Of a DNA stretch of 64,000 nucleotides, positions 1 to 11,100 are shown one piece after another (the stretch's first letter is position 1; every line of letters starts with the position of its first letter). Both the position numbers and the translations under genes were made by a program. Under the pieces are notes generated by a model. That model saw only the letters and a program-made list of their open reading frames with translations, was not told the DNA's origin and ran no database searches. This stretch comes from Puccinia triticina (Eukaryota; Basidiomycota; Pucciniomycetes; Pucciniales; Pucciniaceae), in assembly GCF_026914185.1 (NCBI RefSeq), contig NC_070564.1:2294001-2358000 (forward strand). The letters are read 5' to 3'.

Positions 1-2299
1 TGTAGACATATGTCCAAACAAGAAGATTGATGTGTTAACATGGTTCTCAACCTGGCACACTGTCAAAATCTAAAGCAAATGTCAAAGAAAATCTAGCTCA
101 ACTTTTGCTAGGTATACATTCAATTCAACAGCCTAATACTAAAACAGAGTTCAAAAATGAAACCCAACCCAAAAAATTTACAAGTTGGGTTGGGTTGGGT
201 TAGGGTCATGTGATTTTCTTTGAAAACATATGTTGCATGCAACAAAAATTTTAAACCCTCATCTTACACCCTAATTTAAATACAAATTTAACCCCAGTCA
301 CCCACTTTAACCACCCGGCTAGCTCTGTTATTTTAGGAGATATTGACACTCAAAGGTTCAGCACAGGCCATGACTACGCAGAAAGTCATACAAAATAGTA
401 AAATCATGTTACTAGAATTGCTATGTAGGTGTTCTTCACCATTATCTACAGATAAACTCACACGAGCTGGGTATCGGTAACCACAACTACTAGGCCTCCA
501 CCAACACTGCAACTAATACAATCCATGTAATTTTATTGGGAAATAGCTCAGAGGAAGAGACCAGGCAATCTTTGGACTGGAGCACTCCAATCCCTTGGTT
601 TTGGAGAATATTGTATTGAGGTACCCAATGAAATACATTATATTTTGGAATCATGTATAGTGTTCCCCAATCCTATACAGTACCTATACCAGATCCTATC
701 AGATTGTATTGGGTTAGGGGAGGTTAAAGGCATACCTATGGATTCACCCCAAATATTCATAATCTAACCCTACTATGGGGTCATATTTTTTCAATTCCAG
801 ATATTACTGGATATCATACATATACATATTGAATCCCGGATACTCCACATCTCCTTAGATGTGTCTTGTATCCCTCAATCTGTAGTCAGACTCTGTCCAA
901 GTCCCAAGATCCAATTACAATGGCTCTTACACATCCAGCTAGAGATTGTCACTTCACATCTGGGTACCTGCACGTGTTTGGATACCTTCCACATATTTTT
1001 GCCAATCCCCAACATCCACATCCACATCCTCATCCAAAGGCGGATGGATACCCGCTGGCCTTGGCGGGCATCTGCAGATACCCGCCCCTCAAAACAAGAT
1101 CAAGACACAAAATATTTAATTTAATAAGAAACATAATAGAGGATACCATTGTGAACAAGACTCAAAACTGGATAATAACCAGTCCTTATCTCTGCTAGTA
1201 CATACAGATAGCAAGACCATTTGGTCTGAAGCTGCCTGGAGCCCATGCACCACATGACGCTGCAGAATTCTCAGGCAAAGTGGCGGATTTAGTGTTTTAG
1301 ATTCTGATTAACAACACTCCGGTGATTGACGGGGTATACATAACAATTATTTTCCAGAAAGGTGTGCTGGGGGCCTCTTCCAGAGTCCAGAGAATCTTGA
1401 ATAGCAGTGCACAGTTGCGCTGGAATAAAACATCAGCACAGCAAGCTCTGCTTTTTGCCAGCTGCTTACGGTGTGTGCACTGTGATTCACAAAGCCTCCC
1501 AGGCACCCCTTGTGTCATGTGAAGGGGGAGCAAGGGTTTTGGGGCCAAGGGTAAGCCAGTGCAGAGATTGTGTGTTGCACAGCTGCAGCTCACATACCCT
1601 AGGGTGATTGAATACCCAGCCATATACCCAGGTATCCGCTGGATTTTACCCAGGATCTCAGAAATCTGCATACACTGTCAGGTACCTGCCAGCCTTGGTG
1701 GGTACCCGCCAGTGGATAGCGGATAACTGCAGTGGTTTTGAAGTGACCTTCTCTACATCCAGCTTGGAATTCTCCTTCACCACACCACAACACATCCCAG
1801 CCTCTGTCCCATCAGTCTAACTGTGAGCCTGAGTCTCTTATGTGACAGCAGGACACAAGGAATTTGGGGGTACACCAATTGAATTTCTTGGGATAAAGGA
1901 ATACAAGCAGTAGAGAGAGAGAAAAGAGATTTGTTATGTTATGATTTAATATGGGCCAAGCTCTACCTGGAAAATTAGGCTTCCAAATGTGCTGAAGGAG
2001 TGCAACATTCTCCACTCACACCAAGGAAACAGTGGTGGGAATCAGAAGTAGGGTTACTTCTCTGCTCTGGTTCTTAAGGTCTTAACAAGAGATAACCTAT
2101 AGATATTTTGATGTTTGAAGAGAGGAAGAGAGAAAGAGAGAGAGAAGTGAAGAGCAACAGTGTTTCCTATGAGATAAACAAGTTCAGTGAAATAGGGTAC
2201 TTAATTTCAATATCCTGTGGTGATACTGGGAGTGAATTGGCCTCTGGTTAGTGATCCTGGGTGTCTCTGGGGTGTGGTTCTAGTATGCTGAAGTCTGTG
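1..2299. other. Intergenic, no gene recognised
   Basis: No open frame here looks like a protein. The segment is AT-rich and repeat-like: a short GGGTT-type run lies at about 184-203, and variants of 'gatacccgc/gcgggtatc' recur at 1020-1100 and 1600-1730, which suggests decayed TE termini. The short frames on both strands overlap each other and have no family resemblance. Confidence 0.6.
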
Positions 2300-2307
2300 G
2301 ATCCTCC

Positions 2308-3026
2308 TAGGGATGCCAATTGGGCGGGCTTGCCAACAGGCCGCCCAAACCCGGCCGGGTTTGGGCCGGGTGTGGGCCGCCTTTTCATAGAAAATACGGA
2401 TGTCAGCCCGGCCTGGCAGACCCGTGAGAGAAATCGGGCCGGCGCGGGCAGCCTGTTGGGCGCCCGATGGGCTTCCCCGGTCCCCGCCCCGGGGGGGGGG
2501 GGGGCAGTTGTGACCAGTGCCAGGATGTAGTTCAACTCCGGACCGGAGCCGGTCACCATCCCGATTGCCAGCTGGTTTCCCACCGGTTCGACTATCACAC
2601 AGTCAAATCAGTCACCATTTTTGCTGGTCAAAGTGGACATGGCGGCTTCTAACACTGGGCAACCCCAAAGCAATGCGCTTAAGCAAGGATTCTGTTGAGG
2701 CGTTCATCTGCACTCAAGATTGGTCCAAGGCACACAAGCAAGCTCGCAAGGAATGATTCACTACATGTATTTCTTTTTTTTATGCCTATGAGGCTAATAA
2801 GTATATTCTTTTATTTTGTTTATCTGCACACCACCCTGAAGAAAAAAATAAATATTTTCAAATTTTCAAATTTTTGGCTGGGGCCCGTGACCTGCCCGGG
2901 AGCTGAACGGGTTTGGGGCGGGCAGCCATTTGGCAGAAAATGACCCGGCCTGGCCCGCCCGATAAAAAGTCGGCCCAACTCGGGCTGGCCCACGGGCGCC
3001 CCAAGCCCGCCCGATTGGCATCCCTA
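2308..3026. mobile_element. hAT-type MITE (non-autonomous), 719 bp
   Basis: The ends are inverted repeats: the left end reads TAGGGATGCCAATTGGGCGG and the right end is its reverse complement. The element is flanked by a perfect 8-bp direct repeat GATCCTCC (2300-2307 and 3027-3034). An 8-bp target duplication with TAGGG-type termini is the hallmark of hAT elements. The interior is rich in gcccggcc-type sequence near both ends and includes a 12-G run at about 2491. It contains no transposase, so it is non-autonomous. Confidence 0.88.
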
Positions 3027-3034
3027 GATCCTCC

Positions 3035-3849
3035 TCAGGCATGGGGGATCCTGAATTTGAAAACCTTCAGAGTTTGCTTACATAATTACATATGTACAAG
3101 TGGTTGGCGCGCCTGGTAGCGCTGCCACATCACAGCTGTGCATGCGTGCCATAACCCAAGAACTCAGGGAAGGAGTAGAGTTACAAAGAAGTGGTGAGTT
3201 GTAACTAGGGTTAAAATTGCATGAGGAAACAGAATCTGAAGTCAAAACAAAGGTAGCTCTTAAGATGAAGATTTAGGTGCAAAAGTGCATAAAAGGCAGA
3301 CTTTAGGTCAGTTGTGCTGGCTCTAAGGCTGACACTAACCAAATGGTCACTCCAGTCAAGACTTGCAGAAAGCATGTTCAACCAGACAATGATACCCACT
3401 GATCCCTGTATCTCTGGACCCATCCCGTGACCCAAACCAACCCGGTATCTGGTTGTGTATTGCCAGATCTTCGGAGTCCAGATCAGAACCTTAGTTGTGA
3501 CATCCAAAAGCAAATCAGTGGCCTTTCAAGTTGTACAGAAGCAGAAAATTTGTATTCAATTAAAAAAATCATACACCAGCTGTAAACTTACACAAAAGTA
3601 AGGGCAAATGATCATGGTGGTAGCAGATGAATGTTATTCATGACATGTCTCAGCGGTTCCTTGACTGGAGTCTCCCGTTTTACCCAGTTTTATCATCCAG
3701 GGAAACAAAGAAATGAAAGTTTGGTATTGATACTTTATAATACTGGGATTAGATAGGTTTGTCATAGAGAATAACAGCATAAAAAGGACAGACTTGTGTG
3801 ACTCTTTGCCACCATCTGAAAATCTGAACCCGTCTTCTGCGCTTCAACA
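3035..3849. promoter_or_regulatory. Upstream region of the LxLxL gene
   Basis: Non-coding. A TATA-like cataaaaagg lies at about 3778-3787, roughly 65 bp before the ATG at 3850, a plausible core promoter position for a fungal gene. No other feature was recognised in this stretch. Confidence 0.3.
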
Positions 3850-6797
3850 ATGTTTTTTTTGGTGAGATTTGTGCTCATAATATGGCCTTACTTCCGCTTC
3901 CTCTCAGCATCACCAACGTCATTTGCAATGTCAATCAAAGAAGAGCCATCAGATGAGTTGAGTCTGGGACTGGCCTCTAGCCATGCGTCCATGGCTCACC
4001 GGTTTCGCACTTTTTCAAATGATCCGCTGGCACCAAGCAGCAGTTCACATCCATTAATGGACCCAATGGAAATATCACAAGGGGTTCCTCAGAGTCAAAC
4101 GATGGATTTTGTCGGTCAGTCTACTTCGCCCGTTTGAAGCTTAGGATGTAACGGATGATTCAGAAGTTGACGGATCAAAACAACGGACATTAACCAAATG
4201 TCCAGACCATGCCGCCAAAAGGAAATTTGATAATGTAGAGCACAACTTTGATCAAGATGTTGGAATGGATCATCAAGGTTCAAAGCAATCCGATTTGGCA
4301 TTGAATCTTTCCTTAGGTTTGCCGGAGCGGGGAAATGATCTGGCATGTTCGTCCAGTTCTCCGCTGGCAGGATCTCCCGCTGGCCAAATAAAATGTAAAT
4401 CATATATCTCTTTTTCTCGACCTATAGGCTATAATGTTCAAAATCTGATAGGTTTGTAACATTGAAAGGGAATGGTCAAAACCGTGAAGTGAAACTGGAT
4501 CTTCTTATGAGTGTGTCTAGTCTTCTGTGCTTCGAACTTAGATATAGCGGACTGAGACGTCACATTTTCCAGGACATCCTGTATTGGGAGATGGTAACAG
4601 GAGCGGAAATGCAGCATACACTTCCTCCTCAAGTCATGACTTGAAAGAAGCAAGTGGAATCGATCAGTCAAACTCAAAAAAAGCGAAGCTGGATCTGGAT
4701 TTGAGTCTGAATGTAGGACTGCGTTCACCGGGCCGAAAAGATGACCCATATTATCTTTTCCCTCTTCCCCGATTTCCAAAAGAGGAAATTGATGGTAAGC
4801 AAAAATTAGTCTTGATCCAAGAGGGTTCAGCTTCCTGATATTCTTTTACTCTCCAAGCGATAGGTCAAAACCATCTACAGCCGGGAAACCCCCAAAGAAA
4901 TGGGAAGAAAAACGCATTGGAGAATTATAATCCCCCAAGTGTTAAAAAGCCAATCACAGTCAAGTCAGAAGGAGTCTCAGGAAGCAACGGATTCAATGTG
5001 CCTGAACACCATGGGGTTGTCAAACCTTTGCCAATTAGGGGTTATGAGTGTAAAAATGTGCCGATTAACTCCAGCGAGCGAGTTGGTTCCTCTCGACAAG
5101 CCGGTCTCGGCAGTCCATCCAATCTTGTTCGATCGGAAAAAGCAAACTCTCTCGCAACGTTTCAGGTGGACGATATGAACCCACTGGTATGGGCTTGGAT
5201 TCCGATCATCACGGAGAAGCTTTACAAAGCTGTAGCGAATGAGGTGAAAGAACACATCGATCCATTCGTACTAACTTTGATGGCTGCATGCATTCCGAAG
5301 CATAAAAGCCATCAAAGAATTGAGCTATACCAAGACCCTCAAGGAAAATTCTCATTGCAAAAACAGGGGAAACAATTCATGGTGGCAATGTGGGCCTTGA
5401 ATTGCAGAAATTTGGAAACATTGGGCGTTCAACCTTCTTCAGGCGCGCGTTACATTGAAGAACAAAAAAAATTAATCCGATCGTTTATACTGTTCATGTT
5501 GAAGTCTCGTGAGGATCCCTCAACCTTTGGGTCTCAGGGTAAATTGGTTTATGAAAAAACCATGCGAGCTCTTCACTTCAAGGAAGACGGTTTTTTCTAC
5601 GAAACATCTTGGGAAAACATAACCAAAAGACCAATCTTAGTTCTAGAAAGAGAATCATTGATGATGGAAGCGGCCGTTTATTTCATAGGATCTTACTATA
5701 AAACCAGGTTTCGTAAAAAGTGGATGTATCTTTATAAAATAGATAAATACTTTCCAATCACACTATCAAAGGTTGGCCATAGGTGGGATAAAAGGCCACA
5801 CCAAATGACTCATGATGTCATTATACCCTTGGCGAGTGGTGAGGAGAAAGATCTCAGATACATGAATCTCCTTCCTAGAAAGGTACATTTTGATTTCCAA
5901 CGTTTTATAAAAAAAATTGCTTTGAAACCCCAAATTGAACGTGTTCAATTCGGAAATGAAGAAATGTTTCTTCTGGGAGAAAAAAGTGAAAACCAATGGG
6001 CTTTCTTATCAAAGATGAAACCAAATGATGAGATTCCGCAGCAATTTTCTAGGTCAGGAAGTTCTGAAACTTTGAGGATTATTATAGAATATCTCACAAG
6101 TTTAGGCAGGAAATTCCCGCTAAGCAATCAATTGAATACCTATATATTCACCCATCAAAATGAATTTCCAGGAAAACTGGATAGGTTAATACATCATCTC
6201 TTGGTGTTTCATTTTTCAATTGTTGAAGCTCTTGGATGTGAAGTTACTGGAGAAGTGATGATGAAGGAGCAGATAGTATTTGAAAGATTCTTTTCTGCTT
6301 TAATTTCTTCCCAGACCAGGGGAAAGAACATTAACAAGATTCAATATAACATGCCAGGAGTCTTTCAAATAGATAAGTTACTGTCACAGTTCTTCCTTTC
6401 CAAAGATCTAAACAGAAAACTTTTTCGTATTCAAAACTCAATTGATATATTGGATGGCTTCACATATGTAACAAAGGAAGAATTGGTTATGACACAGCTT
6501 GCCGTCTATATCTTTGGAAATCTTTACAAGCAAAGGAACTATTTCAAATGGCACTTCCTTTTCAGAGATGATGAAGAACTCTTTGGATTTTTGATCCGAT
6601 TGAGAGAGGAAGAATTTTCTAAAAAAATTGATCTCTACAAGACCTCAATTCTTCCGGACTTCAAATCAGTATCTCTATTCCCATGGGATAACCAATTAGT
6701 GTATCACAGAAATAGTCTTTCAGAAAAAGTAGAAGAATATCTCTACAAGAAGTCTGATACCTTGAAAATAGATTCATGGGTAACAGTACATACATAG
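3850..6797 (+). CDS. Putative secreted protein with three LxLxL (EAR-like) modules and a large unknown C-terminal domain
   Basis: Family not recognised. The best gene model has four exons: 3850-4083, 4145-4394, 4573-4794 and 4858-6797 (882 codons including the stop). The introns are 61, about 178 and 63 nt; the first donor (GTTCCT) is weak, the third (GTAAGC) is strong. The N-terminus MFFLVRFVLIIWPYFRFLSA could be a signal peptide, although it contains two Arg in the hydrophobic stretch; a later ATG at 3931 is the alternative start. Each of exons 1-3 ends in a similar Ser/Pro-rich stretch and carries a Leu-alternating motif: DELSLGL, SDLALNLSLGL and KLDLDLSLNVGL. The last two follow basic patches (AAKRKF, KKAK). 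The final exon encodes about 640 residues, with a conserved-looking domain starting near MNPLVWAWIPIITEKLYK and rich in aromatic and basic residues. Joining exon 2 to the acceptor at 4572 creates a TGA at the junction; an in-frame acceptor 18 nt downstream (4590) avoids it. What is seen: the motifs and frames. Secretion, nuclear targeting and co-repressor binding are inference. Confidence 0.6.
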
Positions 6798-8129
6798 CTG
6801 ACATATGAATCATTCCCATAAGCTCCTCATTAAGACTATTTTCTAGTCAAATTTACTCAGCTCAATATTTTTTGCTTGGTAGCCTCAACTTCTCTTTATT
6901 CAAACAAAGAATAATAGCTAATTTAATTGAATATCATTATCAACTCATAACAACCAATACAACAGTTTATCTCCTGCCTCTTTACTTCTCTTTCTGTGTC
7001 TCTTGCTTATTTTAATATCTCTTAGTTTGTATGATTAGCATGTTTTGTCCTAATGTTAACCAAATTTCAAGTCAATCTTTTGCCTGAGTTCCTGTCTTTT
7101 TTTCTTTTTTACATTTGAATCTTGATTGAAAGGTTTCTTCTCTTCAAGTTTCCATCAACTTGTTTAAAAATGTGATTCTGCTCTATAAAGTCCTGAATTT
7201 CCTGCCTGCCAATTTTGAAGAAGAAAAAAAACTACTTGAACATACCTATCAATAGCTTCAGTGGAAGTTCTCTACTAGAGAAGCCTGGTTGGGACCAACT
7301 TACCCAATTACCCCTCCTCCTCATGCAGACTGCCAAAACACTTGCACTTGCAGTACTTGGATTTTACTGGCCAGATTGGCAAAACACTTGTTGGATTGTG
7401 CCAACCAGAGGGAGGAAGTTTCAACAAGCATGTTTGAGCCTGGGTGTAACGTTTTTCATTCATTTGGCTGATGTTACGACGCTAGGTGGTTTTGTATGCC
7501 GTTTTGACTTATTAATTTTGATTGTTACGTTCTTATTTTATTATATTGTTTGTTATGCGCATGTAATTTTCTTTCGAGGATAGTTATTAGAGATTGTTTC
7601 CTTTCTCCCCTCTTCTTTCTTTTTCCTCATCGCGATATTTTTGTTTTCATCATTATCATTATCCAAAAGAAATCGTATCTTAAAGCTTTCTCAACTCAAT
7701 CCACTTCAAGAGTTTATTCCTCTTCAAGGATAAACTACCATTATTACATCTGAACATAGGCAATACTCTCTCTTGAGTTTATTCATAGCCATTCAAGAAG
7801 TAAGAGTAATAGGGGGCCCCTCACACTGGGGGCCGAGAGAATACAGGGTTTTTTATTTACCAGCTTATAAAACAAGCCTTGCACCACCATCTTTCACTTT
7901 TTTTTATACTTCTGAGACAGGTAGCATATTGGAGGGTGTCACTTGGGTGTCACTGGCATGAGAATTGGTCTGAGCGGAGACTCTGACGTCACTCGTCACT
8001 CGTCACTGGTCACCCGGAGTTCACAAGTCGATCGATCGGAGCATACATCCACAATCTCTCAATCTGCTGTTGACCATCCCGAAAACGAAAACCAAAACAA
8101 AAACCAGCCACCAACCACGAACAACGACG
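6798..8129. other. Intergenic, no gene recognised
   Basis: AT-rich 3' flank of the preceding gene followed by the 5' flank of VPS54. The small frames at 7215-7583 and 7773-7961 have no family resemblance and biased, low-complexity composition. A tandem cactcgtcactcgtcactggtcac run sits at about 7989-8012, just upstream of the VPS54 first exon. Confidence 0.5.
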
Positions 8130-11100
8130 ATGGCAACACCCCCACCAGGCAACCCCAACCCACGCGCGAACAGCAGCAGCAAGCAGAACGAAGCACTGAG
8201 ACTCAGACCAGATGCACACTACCAGCCAAACTACCGTAAGCAGCCATCCCATCCCCCATCCGATCCCAATAACCCATACTAACAAACTCCCCAACAGCCA
8301 TCTCAACCGTCATGAACCAGGTCTCATCCCAGAATATCACCCTCACTGCACTCAACGCCATCCGCTCATCAATCCCCATCAACCTCAAACCGCCCCCACT
8401 ATCCTCATTCGTCAAACTACCCTACACCCAGCAGCACTCCGTACTCGCCCCATCCAACAAGCGATCGGCCCCCTCACCCATCAAGCTCTCACGTCCCCCA
8501 GCCATCCCACTCTCAGACTTCGACTCCTATCTCGAACAGGTCCAGGTTCAATACGAGCGCTGGCAGCAGACAAATATCCACTCAACTCATCCCATCGATC
8601 AAACCAGCCAATCACCCTCACAACCGCTCACCCTCCCCGCACTCTCCTCCGTCCCAGATGTCTTCTTCGATCAGAAATTCTCCCTCAACGATCCTCTCAC
8701 ATTCGACCTGCTCACCCAACAACAGCCTCCTCAGTCATCAACAATACCAACCAGCCCCACCAAATCAGAAACTCATCCCAAGCCTAGCACATCATCTACC
8801 AAGCCTGATCTGACCACCGACCACATCCTGCTCGACAAACTGTCTCACTATCTTGATCTGGTCGAACTCCATCTAGTCCAGGAAATCAGCCTGCGCAGTT
8901 CAGACTTCTTCTCTGCCCTCGGCAACCTCCAATCCCTACACGCACAGACTTCATCCTCGGTGGCCCAGATCGAATCTCTCAAAAACCAACTCGATCAACT
9001 CAAACTGACCGTCTCTGACAAAGCCTTACAAATCATCAGATTTGGCATCCGGCGTAGGAATATCACCAGCATCGAACTAGCCCTCACCAAACTCAACGAT
9101 GTCTGGCAAACCGTACACGGAATAGAGCAACTCATCCAGAGTGGCGAGTGGCAATCAGCACTGGGGCTCATCCAAGAATTAGAACAGCTATGGCATTCTT
9201 CCACTCTGCTTTCACCACCATTGCCACTTAACCCTGTTGATTCCAACACCCAGTCTTTCGCCCCATCACCCGCTCGGCCGATCAAGCTCCGGCTAAGCAA
9301 GATCAAAGCCCTCGCAGCTCTCCCCAAACGCCTCTCGGTCTTTCGTAGCACGATCTCGAAAGCCTTGGTGGCTGAATTGAGCTCGATTCTCTCTCATGAC
9401 CTCAAAACTCATCTTGCGGAATTCGCAAGTCATCACCACCCAGATCAACCGCGCAAATCTCCTTCATCCAGCCCCCTGGTGTCAGATGGATCACAAACGC
9501 ATGATCAACTGAAAGGCCTGGCCCGAGAAAGACTGAAAGAACGGGTCCGCTCTACGCTTGATGGACTGATCAGGGCGGGCGGGATAGACAAAGCTTTGGC
9601 TGCTTGGAGAGAAGGCGTGGTCAAACAAATCAGAGAAATCGTCAAGAACGCTCTATCCGACGTGATCGAGGGCGATCTGGATGATAGGGATGATTCATCT
9701 GATATTTCACAGTTCAGCTCAAAAGAAAAACGGAATGCGCTGTCTGACAAGACGTACGTGTTTTGCCTCTCTCTCTGGATATGTTCATTGTCGATTGCGC
9801 TAACGCACCTCAAACCTCGTGGTAGGGTTTTAGAATGAGTTTGGCCCGCAACCTCAAGGCTCTCAAACACGATGCGTTTTTGAAGATAGCTGAAACAACG
9901 TATCGGGATCTGCTAGGATGCATCGAACTGGTCGACACTCAATCACAAGCACTACTCGAACTAACCGAAGAATTCAAAGACCGAAGTAGCCCAGCAACGC
10001 ACCCAGAAGATCCACCTTCAGGGTCGAATTCAGGGACTACAAATAATTCATCCGATCTGGAGCCGATTGCTGAAGCCGATCAATCAAGCACGGTATCGGT
10101 GATCGATGTCGAGGCAGTTACTCTAAAGCTGGTCGAAGTGGTTCAAGCATCAGCCGAGCTAGCGAATGCGCGGTTTGCGAAAGTGATCGGCGTGAGAACG
10201 GAAGTGCATGCCCAGCTGAGCTTTAGCGAATTCTTCGGGATCTTCGATTCGAGCTGGCGATTTGTGGTCGAATGCGAGACGATCAGTCGACGGATGATCA
10301 TCGCCCTCAGAGGGGTCATGGTTAACCAGGCCAAGGCGTTCCTCCAAAGCTTCCACCAGGAGAAAATCACACAAAGTGCGAGGATCGTCGAGCAGGAACA
10401 ATGGAGCCCGGTCGAGGTGCCCCGCCAGATCCAAGAGACTGTCAACTCGATCATTAGGAGTGCAATGGAAGACCCAGCATCACTGGTCATCAATCGGAAC
10501 CAGTCCTCACCCCGGCTTGGTGAAGACAACGCTACTACTACTACTACTGGTGGTGGTCCATCGTCCAAGATGCTGGAGATTGAAGGTACCCTCTATCATC
10601 CCGTTGGCGCTAGCTTGCAGACCATGAAGACCATTGCAGAGTACGTGCAGGTCGTCGTCAATTGCTCGCTCTTGACAACCGACCTTATGGGCAGGATCAT
10701 CGAGTTCTTGAAGGCTTTTAACTCCAGGACTTGTCAGGTCGTCCTCGGCGCCGGGGCGATCCGGTCGGCCGGGCTGAAAAACATCACCGCCAAACATCTC
10801 GGTAAGTCTTTTTTTTATTCAACTCGTGGAGAAATAACCAAATGCTGACTGTTTTTTGCTCGGGTGTATTTTCTGTTTATTTAGCTCTTGCGTCACAGAC
10901 GCTGTCGACGATGATCAGTCTGATCCCATACATCCGCGAATGTCTGCGCCGACATCTGAACATGAAACAAGCGGTGATGCTCGTCGATTTCGATAAACTG
11001 AAGCGCGATTACCAGGAGCATCAGAACGAGGTGCATGCGAAGCTGGTCTCGATCATGGCTGAACGACTCGCCGTCCATCAACAGACGTTGCAGAACATCG

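Noticed and set aside
184..203. GGGTT-type run as an interstitial telomere repeat
   Set aside because: Only about three units, not the TTAGGG repeat, and embedded in ordinary AT-rich DNA.
541..600. tRNA-like 'aatagctcagaggaagag' sequence
   Set aside because: No matching B box or acceptor pairing at tRNA spacing.
1297..1671. 124-codon minus-strand frame
   Set aside because: No motif or splice context, overlaps equally long frames on the other strand, and lies in repeat-like sequence.
8010..8306. Trp/Val/Gly-rich minus-strand frame
   Set aside because: Antisense of the VPS54 5' region and its first exon.
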